From Shewanella aestuarii (GTDB taxonomy: Bacteria > Pseudomonadota > Gammaproteobacteria > Enterobacterales > Shewanellaceae), in NCBI RefSeq assembly GCF_011765625.1, contig NZ_CP050313.1, positions 3,530,501 through 3,594,500 on the forward strand: a stretch of DNA of 64,000 bases, given 5' to 3'. The position numbers and the translations under genes were made by a program. The notes under the pieces were generated by a model, which did no database searches, was not told the origin of the DNA, and was given only the letters and a program-made list of their open reading frames with translations. This document shows, piece after piece, positions 35,475 through 45,764 of the stretch. Each line of letters opens with the position of its first letter. The first letter of the stretch is position 1.

Positions 35475-36164
35475 ATGAAAAAATCACTATTAACAGCAGT
35501 TATCTTATCAAGCACAGTGTTTGTCAGCAGTTCAGCATTAGCTGAAGTGTCAGGTAATATTGGCGCTACATCTAACTACTTGTGGCGTGGTGTGACTCAA
35601 ACTGATGATTCAGTCGCCGTTCAAGGTGGTATTGATTACGCTCATGAATCAGGATTTTATGCCGGTGGTTGGGCATCAAATGTTGATTTTGGTGACGCTG
35701 CTACCTACGAGTTTGATTTATACCTCGGTTATGGCGGTAGCATAGGTGAGGATGTCACTTATGACCTAAGCTATCTTTACTATGCCTATCCAGATGCAGA
35801 TAGCAGTTACAACTTTGGTGAAGTCTCTTTTGCATTAGCATGGGAATGGTTAGATGTAGGGTATTCAAGAGTGGTTAATGCTCAATCTGATGTTTCAGGC
35901 GCAGACAGTGAAACAGATTGGGGTTATGCACAAGTCAACTTAACCTTCCCATTAACCGAGAAAGTAAGCCTTGGTCTTCACTATGGTTACTCACATGGTG
36001 ATGTGGTTAAAGACCTGTTTGACGGCAGCGCATACTCTGATTACAACCTCAGCGTCAGCACTGAAACTGATTTTGGCACCATCTCATTTATGGTATCTGA
36101 TACTGATCTTGAGGACGATGATGCCAAAGTGGTTCTTGGCTATTCATATGGCTTTGAAATGTAA
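35475..36164 (+). CDS. TorF-family putative outer-membrane porin
   Basis: 229 residues. Signal peptide of about 23 residues ending SSALA; then EVSGNIGATSNYLWRGVTQ, the opening strand that defines this family (TIGR02001/PF09694), and alternating beta-strand sequence rich in Tyr and Trp, ending YSYGFEM. Size and layout match an 8-12 strand barrel. The strong ribosome site is GAGGGAAG. Substrate unknown. It has its own terminator. Confidence 0.9.
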   Translation: MKKSLLTAVILSSTVFVSSSALAEVSGNIGATSNYLWRGVTQTDDSVAVQGGIDYAHESGFYAGGWASNVDFGDAATYEFDLYLGYGGSIGEDVTYDLSYLYYAYPDADSSYNFGEVSFALAWEWLDVGYSRVVNAQSDVSGADSETDWGYAQVNLTFPLTEKVSLGLHYGYSHGDVVKDLFDGSAYSDYNLSVSTETDFGTISFMVSDTDLEDDDAKVVLGYSYGFEM

Positions 36165-36211
36165 ACCTATCAACAATAGACGCTAATTCTATGAGCGCTA
36201 GCTCAATACTG

Positions 36212-36240
36212 ACAATGCCACCATAGGGTGGCATTGTTGT
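36212..36240 (+). terminator. TorF-type gene terminator
   Basis: ACAATGCCACC / GGTGGCATTGT, an 11-bp perfect stem, 4-base loop, then TGTTCTCATTT. Confidence 0.82.
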
Positions 36241-36425
36241 TCTCATTTGTTCAACAATTCAAGGCAAGATTAGCAAGCGTGAAAATAGCTGCTAAGCTAA
36301 AATGTGAAGGTAAAAAAAACTGTTCAATACGAGCAATATATTTTGCTTTTCTGCAGAGAGTTTTTTCGTTAGAAAGTGCTTATTGATTTAGCACTTAGCT
36401 TTATATTAGTTATGAGGGTTTTGTT

Positions 36426-36602
36426 ATGGCTAATCTTAGTGAAAGAGTTCCAGATGATACAGAAATTGAAGCAATGACTTCACCACGTAATCCAAAATCA
36501 GCTGAAAACTTACGCCATAAACGGGAAGTGAAACGCCGCTTGGAAGACTATTTAGAACAAGCGCAACTGCGCAAAGCCATAGGTGATGATGACTTTTTTT
36601 AA
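36426..36602 (+). CDS. 58-residue basic/acidic helical protein
   Basis: ATG at 36426 with GAGGG 8 bases upstream; reads 58 residues to a TAA in a T-run. The C-terminal half, HKREVKRRLEDYLEQAQLRK, followed by an acidic end (IGDDDFF), is a single amphipathic helix with a conserved look: the R-R-L-E-D-Y-L-E pattern recalls the PA3496-type family of small proteins, though this is from memory of the pattern. No membrane segment. A terminator follows 15 bases on. Too short for ordinary gene prediction but convincing in position and signals. Confidence 0.72.
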   Translation: MANLSERVPDDTEIEAMTSPRNPKSAENLRHKREVKRRLEDYLEQAQLRKAIGDDDFF

Positions 36603-36617
36603 CTAGATTAGCTAAAT

Positions 36618-36641
36618 AAACCACCGTTTACACGGTGGTTT
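36618..36641 (+). terminator. Terminator of the 58-residue gene
   Basis: AAACCACCGT / ACGGTGGTTT, 10-bp perfect stem with a 4-base loop, followed by ACATTTTTT. Confidence 0.82.
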
Positions 36642-36882
36642 ACATTTTTTCGCCCCAAAGTTATCACGACGACACCAGCCAACTTTCGTATTTCCTGCAG
36701 CCTCAACCTCAGCTTAATTAACATCAACACCATAGCTACACAGCCACTCAGTATTGAATAATATTCACCAACAAATACCACTAACTTATCGATAATTTGT
36801 AAATTTTCAATAGCTACTTAGCAGCATTTAGTGAGATTATCCCACCCTATATAAAATTTTATTTATCGCCAAAGGCTGGGAA

Positions 36883-38238
36883 ATGACAGAGACTAAAATT
36901 CGTTACCAACAAGATATTCGGCGTTTTTCAGATGAGCTCATTCGAATTCAGGCACCTATTAAAATTCTTGATACCATTAAATGGCCGCGTCATGTTGAAG
37001 ATCATTTTTTATCCCAACAAACCAAATCTTTGCCAAAAATCGAAGCTAATTTTTATGACAATGTGCCACTTTCATTCAATACCGACAACACGCAGCAAGA
37101 ACTAAAACAGTTACGCACAGCGATCATCAAAAGACTGGGTAAACAAGATAAGCTGGGCAAAATTTTAATCGCCAACGTTGAACAATACCTGATTGTGATC
37201 GACATGCTCAACAACCGTGGCAAGCCTACTTTTGGCAAACTTAGCCAAGAACTTTATGGAAGTGCTAGCCATAAGCTGCATGGCGATAGAAACACTTTAC
37301 GTCAGCTTGGCGATCGCCTAAGTCATATTTTTTCGCTGCCCGCAGCAAGACACATGAGTAAACAACACCCAAAAATCATCACAGCCCCACAAGCAGTTGA
37401 TCATCTCAGCCAACGTTTAGTGAATTACTTTCATGATGATCAAATCCACGTCAAGCTGAGTGACGGTATTGTATCGGATGCTGCAGTTGGTGGAGATACG
37501 GTCAAAATAAATACCCGCGCAATGTTTAGTGAATCTGACATGAATGTATATGAAGTACATGAAGGCTGGGTACACGTCGGCACCACACTCAATGGACGCG
37601 CTCAGCCCCACGCCACATGGCTCAGTGTTGGCTCACCACGAGTTACGGCCTCACAAGAAGGGTTAGCTGTGTTAATGGAAATGCTAACCCTAAGCTCAAA
37701 CCCAGGCAGGGCAAGACGGATCAGCGACCGTGTTTCTGCGGTAGACATGGCCGAACAAGGTGCAGACTTTATCGAGGTCTATCGCTATTTTAGAAACCAG
37801 CATTTAAGCTCAAAGGACAGTTACCGTGTTACGCAACGTGTTTTTCGTGGCGGCATGGTGCAAGGCGGCAGCTTTTTTACTAAAGATATTTCTTATGTTC
37901 GCGGCTACGTTGAAAATATCAACTTTATTCGTAGCGCCATCAGTAGCGGCTTACCCGAACTCATCCCAATGCTATTTTTAGGCAAGCTTGCTATCGAAGA
38001 TATTCCAGTGCTATTTGAAGCCTATCAGAATGGGTTAATTGCCCAGCCCAAATATTTACCTCCCATGTTTAAAGACATTAGCGGTTTATATGCATGGTTT
38101 GGATTTGCATCAGGTATTGGAAATATTGATTTGAAAGGGGTACAACGTCACTTTGCTCGCTCATTCAGTAAAGTAACCATTAATACTCAAGAAGCTGAAT
38201 TATTCGAAGATGCGGAGTTTGATAACAACTCGGATTAA
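36883..38238 (+). CDS. DUF1704 / QEGLA-motif putative zinc metallopeptidase
   Basis: 451 residues. The family, described as a flavohemoglobin expression-modulating QEGLA motif protein, is related to the eukaryotic MATCAP/TMCP tubulin carboxypeptidases. The zinc site is complete: HEGWVH with H226, E227 and H231, and the third ligand E259 in SQEGLAVLME. The HEGWVHVGTTLNG and MAEQGADFIEVYRYF motifs are typical. Expected to be cytosolic; no signal peptide. Substrate unknown in bacteria. It is flanked by terminators on both sides. Confidence 0.9.
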   Translation: MTETKIRYQQDIRRFSDELIRIQAPIKILDTIKWPRHVEDHFLSQQTKSLPKIEANFYDNVPLSFNTDNTQQELKQLRTAIIKRLGKQDKLGKILIANVEQYLIVIDMLNNRGKPTFGKLSQELYGSASHKLHGDRNTLRQLGDRLSHIFSLPAARHMSKQHPKIITAPQAVDHLSQRLVNYFHDDQIHVKLSDGIVSDAAVGGDTVKINTRAMFSESDMNVYEVHEGWVHVGTTLNGRAQPHATWLSVGSPRVTASQEGLAVLMEMLTLSSNPGRARRISDRVSAVDMAEQGADFIEVYRYFRNQHLSSKDSYRVTQRVFRGGMVQGGSFFTKDISYVRGYVENINFIRSAISSGLPELIPMLFLGKLAIEDIPVLFEAYQNGLIAQPKYLPPMFKDISGLYAWFGFASGIGNIDLKGVQRHFARSFSKVTINTQEAELFEDAEFDNNSD

Positions 38239-38309
38239 CCCGCTTGATTACTGTTAGCTACATTAAATCATGCAGTTACGTTTTTATAACCAGCTCAAAT
38301 AAACCAAAT

Positions 38310-38341
38310 AAAAACGGCACACTCCAAGGTATGCCGTTTTT
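38310..38341. terminator. Bidirectional terminator between DUF1704 and AGCS genes
   Basis: AAAAACGGCA / TGCCGTTTTT, 10-bp stem with a 12-base loop, T5 in both directions. Confidence 0.82.
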
Positions 38342-38357
38342 ATCTATTGTCAATCAA

Positions 38358-39719
38358 TTACGCTTTAGCTTTTAACTCACGTTGCTTTAAAAAATACTCA
38401 CGGGTTAAGCCAAATACCACAGGGCTAAGTAACACTAACGCCACTAAGTTTGGTAATGCCATCATGGCATTTAAGGTATCCGCCAACAGCCAAATAAATT
38501 CTAATGAGCTCATTGCACCAATAGGGACAACAAGCGTAAAGATTAAGCGGAACGGTTTAACCGCTTTCTCACCAAACAGATATTGCACACACTTTTCACT
38601 GTAAAAACTCCAGCCTAAAATGGTGGTAAAGGCAAAAATAGCTAAAGCTATTGCGACAATATAATTACCTAAAGGTAAAGCATGGGAAAAAGCATAAGAG
38701 GTTAACGCTGCACCATTTTCACCTGATGTCCATGCACCTGATACAATAATGGCTAAACCGGTAATTGAACATACTATGATGGTATCAATAAAGGTACCTA
38801 ACATAGCTACTAACCCTTGTTTTACGGGGTTATTAGTTTTCGCCGCAGCGTGAGCAATAGGTGCACTACCTAAACCAGCTTCATTTGAAAACACACCACG
38901 CGCCACACCAAAGCGAATTGCAGCCCAAACAGCGGCACCAGCAAAGCCACCTTGTGCGGCCACGGGATTAAATGCACTGTGAATAATGAGCTCGAACGCA
39001 GCAGGAATTTGGTCTATATACACCACTAAAACCGCCAAACCTGCAGTAATGTAGAATACAGTCATTAATGGCACTAACTTACCTGCAACTTCGGCAATAC
39101 GTTTAATTCCTCCCATCAAAACCGCACCAACAAGCACCATTAATACTAAACCTGTAACCCAACTTGGTACGCTGAAGTTGCTGCTAAGCGCATCTGCTAC
39201 CGAATTTGATTGCACTGTATTGCCAATACCAAAGCCTGCAAACATACCAAAGAAGGCAAAGGCGCTTCCTAGCCATGCCCATTTTTTGCCTAAGCCATTT
39301 TTGATGTAATACATAGGACCGCCAACATGGTCACCATTGGCATCGGTTTCTCGATACTTAACCGCTAGTACGGCTTCTGAAAACTTAGTTGCCATACCAA
39401 CCAGCGCAGTACACCACATCCAAAAAAGTGCCCCTGGACCACCAATAAAAATAGCCGTTGCCACCCCTGCAATATTACCAGTACCAATGGTGGCAGAAAG
39501 TGAGGTCATTAAGGCGTTAAAAGGGCTCACATCACCTTTTTCACTATCATCAGTGGTACGCCCTGACCAAAGTAACTTAAAGCCTGTGCCTAATTTTAAA
39601 ATAGGCATCAGTTTTAAACCGATAGATAAAAATAACCCAACACCTAAAATCATCACCAGCATGGGAATACCCCATACAATGCCGTTGATCCAATTTACAA
39701 TACTTGTGACCGCTTCCAT
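38358..39719 (-). CDS. Sodium:alanine/glycine symporter (AGCS family)
   Basis: 453 residues, about 11 membrane segments. Family marks: LSATIGTGNIAGVATAI near residue 75, GGPMYYIKNGLGKK around 133, and FGVARGVFSNEAGLGSAPIAHAAAK around 272. It takes up alanine or glycine with sodium at the inner membrane. GAGG before the ATG. Monocistronic. No glycine riboswitch is seen upstream, although in many bacteria this family is controlled by one. Confidence 0.93.
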   Translation of the reverse strand: MEAVTSIVNWINGIVWGIPMLVMILGVGLFLSIGLKLMPILKLGTGFKLLWSGRTTDDSEKGDVSPFNALMTSLSATIGTGNIAGVATAIFIGGPGALFWMWCTALVGMATKFSEAVLAVKYRETDANGDHVGGPMYYIKNGLGKKWAWLGSAFAFFGMFAGFGIGNTVQSNSVADALSSNFSVPSWVTGLVLMVLVGAVLMGGIKRIAEVAGKLVPLMTVFYITAGLAVLVVYIDQIPAAFELIIHSAFNPVAAQGGFAGAAVWAAIRFGVARGVFSNEAGLGSAPIAHAAAKTNNPVKQGLVAMLGTFIDTIIVCSITGLAIIVSGAWTSGENGAALTSYAFSHALPLGNYIVAIALAIFAFTTILGWSFYSEKCVQYLFGEKAVKPFRLIFTLVVPIGAMSSLEFIWLLADTLNAMMALPNLVALVLLSPVVFGLTREYFLKQRELKAKA

Positions 39720-40025
39720 TAAAAACCTCGTGATGAGCTAATTATTATGTTTATTGTTATTTATGATTATTGCTTGCTGCGAAAATTAAAATTAAGGTCT
39801 ATTTTCAGCAATTTTTTAGAGTACCTTGATTAGCGTATTTTTTGCAACAATCCCCTGTTTTAAATTGCAGTACCTAAACCATTAACTAAACAAGTTTATC
39901 CAGAACATTTATAGTAAAGGTGATCTGCAGGTATTTTTCATATCGCCTTATAAGTATCTAAACCTTACTGCAAATCCTCTCCTAGGATCTACTTAACCAT
40001 CAATAGCTAACATTAGAAAATACAA
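39720..40025. other. 306-bp gene-free region
   Basis: Between the AGCS gene and the CWC gene, both minus strand. It must carry the AGCS promoter. I searched it for the glycine-riboswitch landmarks and found none beyond a chance GGAGAGG. Nothing else recognised. Confidence 0.5.
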
Positions 40026-40271
40026 TTATGGGGTAAAAATTTGAACACTGGCTTTGGAGAGGTGCTGAGCAGAGGCGATGTTATCTAAACAAGACTGACA
40101 TACGCATTGCTGTTTATCGAGGAGAATTTGGGGATGCTGTTGCTGATATTGCTCAATCAAATCGACAGCAGAAAAATCTGTAGTCAAGCACCAACAGGTT
40201 GAAACATCTCCACCATTTGCCATCATGCACTGGTTACTTTGCTGGCAAATTGGACAATTTTTATCTGACAA
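40026..40271 (-). CDS. Cysteine-rich CWC family protein
   Basis: 81 residues with the cysteine pattern CPICQQSNQC at residues 6-15, STCWCLTTDF near 25, and QCVCQSCLDN near 56. This is the cysteine-rich CWC family (PF14375), probably a small metal-binding protein. The CWC triad is exact. No signal peptide. Function unknown. Confidence 0.82.
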   Translation of the reverse strand: MSDKNCPICQQSNQCMMANGGDVSTCWCLTTDFSAVDLIEQYQQQHPQILLDKQQCVCQSCLDNIASAQHLSKASVQIFTP

Positions 40272-40302
40272 AAAAGGGCTCCAATTAATGGTTAAACACT
40301 TA

Positions 40303-40336
40303 AACGCCCTAGTAATAAAATTATTTCTAGGGCGTT
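40303..40336 (-). terminator. Terminator of the diheme cytochrome operon
   Basis: AACGCCCTAG / CTAGGGCGTT, 10-bp stem with a 14-base loop, about 30 bases behind the cytochrome stop; TTTAAG follows on the minus strand. Confidence 0.65.
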
Positions 40337-40364
40337 ATTGAGTAGATACGAAGCAGTAACTCGA

Positions 40365-41420
40365 TTACTTTTTAGGAAAATTAGCTGAAGAAGCACTCCC
40401 TAAAACCTGATCTGCAACTGTTTTACCGTAATAGCCATCATGCTGATGATATTGCTTTTGAGTGTCACTCACCTGACCTTTAAAACGCGGATCTTGAGGA
40501 CGCTCTTGCGAGTTAATATAGGATGAAACATCCCAAGCCTGTTGAGGTGTTAATTGGACACTTTTACCTAACGGCATATTTTCATAAATAAAATCTGCTG
40601 CGGTGCCAATTCGATGCATACCTGCCCCCCAGTTGTAACTCTGCGCTCCCCATAACGGTGGTAAAGCAGCAATGCCAGCAATCATTTGTCCTTGACCATC
40701 TTGGCCATGACAAGATTGACAATGGGCTTGATAAACTTCTGCACCGCGCTCTGGCGAATAAGCGAGTTCAGCTTTTGGGACAGCAGGATAACCTCGTCCA
40801 GGAAGTTGTGCTAAGGCATTTGGGTCCATTTTACTTGAGATGAGCTCGGGTAAAATAAAATCATCGCGCTTGGCGCCTTTGACTAATTCACTATCGCTTA
40901 ACTCAGGCACAGGGCCTGCAACATTGTGCTGACGCATTAACCCAGACATCCCCAACCAATACGAATAAGCAGACAATGCCACTAGCTCTTTACTGCCTGA
41001 TTCTGGTGCTTTGCCATTCATTGAATACGTAAAACAGCCTTGCAGACGCTCTTCATAACTATTCACTTTGTCATTTTTTTTGCGATAGGCGGGATACGCA
41101 AAATAAGCGCCCCACAAAGGAGACGCATTGGCCTTATTACCTGCATTTAAGTGACAATTGACACAATTAAGATCGTTACCCACATTTTTATCACGCAATA
41201 ATTGAGTATTCACAAATAATTGGTAGCCCAAACGGACTTTATCACCAAACTCACCTTCGGGAATATCGGTTAAAGGCGCTGATTCAAGATATAAATGATC
41301 AGCTTGTTTGGGCATTGAAGGTAAAGCTTGCTGGCGATCAGGCAGTTCCTCGGCAATAACATTAATATTGAATCCCACTAATGCCGCTGCACTTAAAATA
41401 TATTTTGCTCGAAACTTCAT
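40365..41420 (-). CDS. SoxA-like diheme cytochrome c
   Basis: 351 residues with a signal peptide of about 23 residues ending NVIAE. Two haem motifs: CVNCHLNAGN near residue 85 and CQSCHGQDGQG near 232. The segment between, with the first haem followed by SPLWGAYFAYPAYRKKNDKVNSYEERLQGCFTYSMNG, resembles the SoxA-type cytochromes of sulfur oxidation, but no other sox gene is present here, so a direct role in thiosulfate oxidation is not implied. It lies 9 bases behind the c4-type gene and is likely co-translated with it. Confidence 0.88.
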   Translation of the reverse strand: MKFRAKYILSAAALVGFNINVIAEELPDRQQALPSMPKQADHLYLESAPLTDIPEGEFGDKVRLGYQLFVNTQLLRDKNVGNDLNCVNCHLNAGNKANASPLWGAYFAYPAYRKKNDKVNSYEERLQGCFTYSMNGKAPESGSKELVALSAYSYWLGMSGLMRQHNVAGPVPELSDSELVKGAKRDDFILPELISSKMDPNALAQLPGRGYPAVPKAELAYSPERGAEVYQAHCQSCHGQDGQGQMIAGIAALPPLWGAQSYNWGAGMHRIGTAADFIYENMPLGKSVQLTPQQAWDVSSYINSQERPQDPRFKGQVSDTQKQYHQHDGYYGKTVADQVLGSASSANFPKK

Positions 41421-41429
41421 AATGTATCC

Positions 41430-42029
41430 TTACTTCAGCGAGGCAAGATATTGCGCAAGTTGGTCAATTTCGGCAGCGGTTAATTTGCCAGCGACATTGG
41501 CCATCATATTATCGGCATCCCCCTTACGAGTGCCCTTTTGCCAAGCTTCAAGCTGGCTTTTAATATAACTCGCTTGTTGGCCAGCTAAACGAGGAAACTG
41601 TTCTGCGCCAATGGCAGATGAACCATGACACGAGAAACAAGCAGGTAGATCCCGTGACCAATCCCCTTGATATGCCAGTTTCTCGGCAGGATCGGTAATC
41701 GCGACTTTGTCACCACGATAAAGTAAGCTGATGTCGCCAACTGGCTGAGATGCAAAATAATCGGCGGCAACCTGTATATTGTCACCTTGAAGCATCATTG
41801 CCATTGGTTGCATTAATGGGTTTTGGCGACTGCCAGACTGAAATAACTTAATTTGAGCTGCCATGTAAGCTGAAGATAACCCAGCTAGCTTTGGCCCTAC
41901 ACCCTCTAATCCCTGGCCTTGAGCGCCATGGCAACTCACACACACTTGCACTGTCGCGGGGACAGATGCATTCACTGGTAGGCTAACGACACTGCATACA
42001 AACGTGGCAGCGATTAACGATTTATTCAT
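41430..42029 (-). CDS. Cytochrome c4-type diheme protein
   Basis: 199 residues, signal peptide to about residue 21 (VVSLPVNA end). Two haem motifs, CVSCHGAQGQGLEGVGPKLAG near residue 32 and CFSCHGSSAIGAEQFPRLAG near 130, in the tandem arrangement of cytochrome c4, each with the following PxLAG/PRLAG axial region. A periplasmic electron carrier. First gene of a two-gene operon with the SoxA-like cytochrome. Confidence 0.9.
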   Translation of the reverse strand: MNKSLIAATFVCSVVSLPVNASVPATVQVCVSCHGAQGQGLEGVGPKLAGLSSAYMAAQIKLFQSGSRQNPLMQPMAMMLQGDNIQVAADYFASQPVGDISLLYRGDKVAITDPAEKLAYQGDWSRDLPACFSCHGSSAIGAEQFPRLAGQQASYIKSQLEAWQKGTRKGDADNMMANVAGKLTAAEIDQLAQYLASLK

Positions 42030-42128
42030 GGTTATGCCTTTTCAAAATCCATCTTTGTTAATGTCACTTCACTATAGATGAATTTTCAAACAAGCAGCAT
42101 ATTAATAATAGTGACAGAATTCAGATAC

Positions 42129-42157
42129 AAAAAACCTCAGTCGCAATACAACTGAGG
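42129..42157 (-). terminator. metF terminator
   Basis: CCTCAGT / ACTGAGG, a 7-bp stem with a 9-base loop, followed on the minus strand by T6, about 70 bases behind the metF stop. Confidence 0.75.
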
Positions 42158-42224
42158 CGATAAAAATTAATTGATGCTTTTGAACCCACTTTTAGGATAA
42201 ATACCTAAAGTTTAGTGCGAACAT

Positions 42225-43115
<891 letters not shown>

Positions 43116-43175
43116 CTATTCCTTCAACTGCTTCGATGGTGGCATCGATGGGTGTAATTCTCGGTTTGTTTAAAC

Positions 43176-43199
43176 GGACGTTTAGACGTCTACATGTCT
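43176..43199. promoter_or_regulatory. Met boxes of the metF promoter (MetJ operator)
   Basis: Three contiguous 8-base boxes, GGACGTTT, AGACGTCT, ACATGTCT, scoring 6/8, 8/8 and 6/8 against AGACGTCT, about 65 bases upstream of metF. MetJ binds such tandem boxes cooperatively. Confidence 0.87.
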
Positions 43200-43283
43200 A
43201 CATAGTAATTTAACTGACTCTGATGTCAAGAATAAAAGTACATAGAATGATTTGAACCACAGTGACAATTTAGCAAGATAACG

Positions 43284-43321
43284 ATGAAAAAAAAGCAAGA
43301 CCGCTAACCAGCCTTGCTTTT
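43284..43321 (-). terminator. metBL terminator
   Basis: AAAAGCAAG / CTTGCTTTT, a 9-bp stem with a 13-base loop about 30 bases behind the metL stop; a T run follows on the minus strand. Confidence 0.8.
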
Positions 43322-43349
43322 AAGTAGATAACCTCTTGGCAAATAGGCT

Positions 43350-45743
43350 TTACTCTTGCAATAGATCTCGACAGATTTGCACTAAATCTGATTGCACTGC
43401 TGCTGCGGTAACTTCCCTACCTGCACCCGGGCCGCGAATAATCAATGGATTACCTTGATAAAATGCGCTGCGAATAACAAATACGTTATCACCAGGAGTT
43501 AAATTGGCATAGGGGTGATTGCGATCAACCCATTGAATTCCTACTTCAGCTTTCAATTTACCTTCGGCTTTATCAAGTGATGCGACATAACGCAGCACCT
43601 TATCTTGCTCGGCAGCCGCACTAAATTGCTGTAGCAAGTCATCATCAAGCTCAGTAATGCGCGCCATAAACTCATTCAAGGTTAACTCAGCTAAATGGGC
43701 TGGCACTAATGAGTTTAAGGTAATGTCTTCCAGTTCAATTGCCAAACCAATCTCACGCGCCAAAATAAGCAATTTGCGCTGCATATCTCGTCCAGATAAA
43801 TCATCGCGAGGATCAGGTTCAGTGATCCCTAAGCTTTTTGCTTGGGTGACTAATTCTGAAAATGGCTTACTGCCATCGTAATTTTCAAATAACCAACATA
43901 ATGTACCTGAAAATATACCGCCTACAGCTTCAATGGTGTCACCACTGTTGCGTAAATCATTAAGCGCATGCTGAATAGGCAAACCGGCACCACAACTGGC
44001 ATTGTAGCGCCAAAATAAACGACGATTACCTAATTGCAGTTTCAATTCACGATAAAAAGGTAATGGCCCAGAACCGGCTAATTTATTAGCACTAACCACA
44101 TGAATACCTCTGGCAAATAACTCAGGGTACTGCAAGGTTAATGAGGCGCTGGCACTGATATCTAATGCAACAACTTCATCACAAGATAGCTGCTCAATTT
44201 GCTCAAATAAACCATCATAATTCCATGGTTGTGCTTGTTGCTCATATTGTTGCTGCCAGTTGTCTAAGTCCACACCTGCGTTATCAATCAAGGCTTTTTG
44301 AGAACTCACTAAACCAACCAATTCTACCGTGGCTTCCAGCTCTTTATTTAAACCAAAGCGCGCACGTTTAAATAAATCAATCCAAGCTTCACCAATATTA
44401 CCCACGCCCAGTAGCAATACCCCTATGCGCATTCTAGGGCCAGCGCAGCGGCGGTGCACTTTTTGAGTTAATAAGTTCACTTGTGCTTGTGGCACTAAAG
44501 TAACCAAACTTAAGCCATCTTGATAGATAGGTTTAGCATCACGGCTGAGCAAACGCGCAAAGCTTCTACGGTATAACTCAGCGTCAGCACTCACCAAGGC
44601 CACCAAACCTAAATCGCTGTGTATTTGCAAATCTTCAATCACAAACTCAGCTGCAAAGCTGGCCAATAATGACTGAACTTGCTTTTGGCTTTCAAGCGTA
44701 AAGGCTAACTCTAGCTTTTGCTGAGCCAACACCCAATGTGCCAGTGGGGTTAAACCCGCTTGGGCAAAAATAGCTAATAATGGCTCAATACTGGCACTAG
44801 ATTTAAAGCTAAATAACACCACCTCATTGAGGTTTGTTACTACTGGGGCACTTGCAGATGAGCTTTGTGGGGCTATTAAGGTGAAATCGGTATGCGAAGC
44901 ATAGCTTGAGCGCACAGCCAAGCTGACCGAGGTATCAAACAATGGCTGCAAAGTACGTGAATGTAACACCGGCGAGCCAAGTCGTGCTAAACGATCGGCT
45001 TCAGCAAGCGACATGCTTTTTAATAGTTTGGCATCGTTGATTTTATTCGGGTCAGCATTAAATACTCCTTCAACATCCGTCCAAATGGTGACACGGCCAA
45101 TGTCAGCTAAACTGGCAATTAAAGTCGCACTAAAATCAGAACCATTACGCCCCAATAATAAGGTATCACCTTGACCATTGGCACAAATAAAGCCGGTGAT
45201 CACTAATCTTTCATTCGGGTGAGCGGCTAATAATGCTTGCACCTTGGCACGCGATTCATCAACACGAATATTAGGCACAGAGCCTTCATCGGCGACTAAA
45301 ATAGAGCAAGCATCAACATGAGAAGACGCCACACCTGATTCACGTAACAAGGCCGCCATGAGTCTAGCAGACCAACGTTCACCAAAACTGACAACTTGAT
45401 TAAGCTGGTACTCATTACGCTGCTCAAGCGATAGCAAACTAATTAATTGAGATTTATCCGTTGATAAACGCTCGCGTAAATCGCGCGCTTGCTCATTAGA
45501 CAATAACTGTTCGATCAAGGTTTGCTGATAACTAATCAGCACTTGTAGCTCTTCTTGCCACAACTGACCGCTTTCACGCAAATTGAGTAACTTGTATAAA
45601 AAATTGGTACTTTTGCCAGCGGCTGACACCACAATTAAGTCATCACTGTTACCATGAGTCAGTAAAATATGAGCGACACGTCGATAACAATCGGCGTCAG
45701 CAAGACTTGAACCACCAAATTTATGTAAATGACCACGCGCCAT
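43350..45743 (-). CDS. metL: Bifunctional aspartokinase II / homoserine dehydrogenase II
   Basis: 797 residues from the ATG at 45743, chosen because AAGGAG lies 6 bases before it, which makes it nearly contiguous with metB. Kinase part: KFGGSSLAD at the start, VITGFICANGQGDTLLLGRNGSDFSATLIA near 190. Two ACT-like regions connect to the dehydrogenase part: GVLLLGVGNIGEAW near 455, VVSANKLAGSG near 560, and NASCGAGLPIQHALNDL near 595. It feeds both aspartate phosphorylation and homoserine production into the methionine branch. The second gene of a metB-metL operon. Confidence 0.95.
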   Translation of the reverse strand: MARGHLHKFGGSSLADADCYRRVAHILLTHGNSDDLIVVSAAGKSTNFLYKLLNLRESGQLWQEELQVLISYQQTLIEQLLSNEQARDLRERLSTDKSQLISLLSLEQRNEYQLNQVVSFGERWSARLMAALLRESGVASSHVDACSILVADEGSVPNIRVDESRAKVQALLAAHPNERLVITGFICANGQGDTLLLGRNGSDFSATLIASLADIGRVTIWTDVEGVFNADPNKINDAKLLKSMSLAEADRLARLGSPVLHSRTLQPLFDTSVSLAVRSSYASHTDFTLIAPQSSSASAPVVTNLNEVVLFSFKSSASIEPLLAIFAQAGLTPLAHWVLAQQKLELAFTLESQKQVQSLLASFAAEFVIEDLQIHSDLGLVALVSADAELYRRSFARLLSRDAKPIYQDGLSLVTLVPQAQVNLLTQKVHRRCAGPRMRIGVLLLGVGNIGEAWIDLFKRARFGLNKELEATVELVGLVSSQKALIDNAGVDLDNWQQQYEQQAQPWNYDGLFEQIEQLSCDEVVALDISASASLTLQYPELFARGIHVVSANKLAGSGPLPFYRELKLQLGNRRLFWRYNASCGAGLPIQHALNDLRNSGDTIEAVGGIFSGTLCWLFENYDGSKPFSELVTQAKSLGITEPDPRDDLSGRDMQRKLLILAREIGLAIELEDITLNSLVPAHLAELTLNEFMARITELDDDLLQQFSAAAEQDKVLRYVASLDKAEGKLKAEVGIQWVDRNHPYANLTPGDNVFVIRSAFYQGNPLIIRGPGAGREVTAAAVQSDLVQICRDLLQE

Positions 45744-45764
45744 TTGTAACTCCTTAAGCACCCA

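Noticed and set aside
39720..40025. Glycine riboswitch before the AGCS symporter
   Set aside because: Apart from one GGAGAGG there is none of the conserved paired-aptamer sequence; the match is chance.
40365..41420. A sox thiosulfate oxidation system
   Set aside because: Only the SoxA-like protein is present; no soxX, soxB, soxYZ or soxCD near it.
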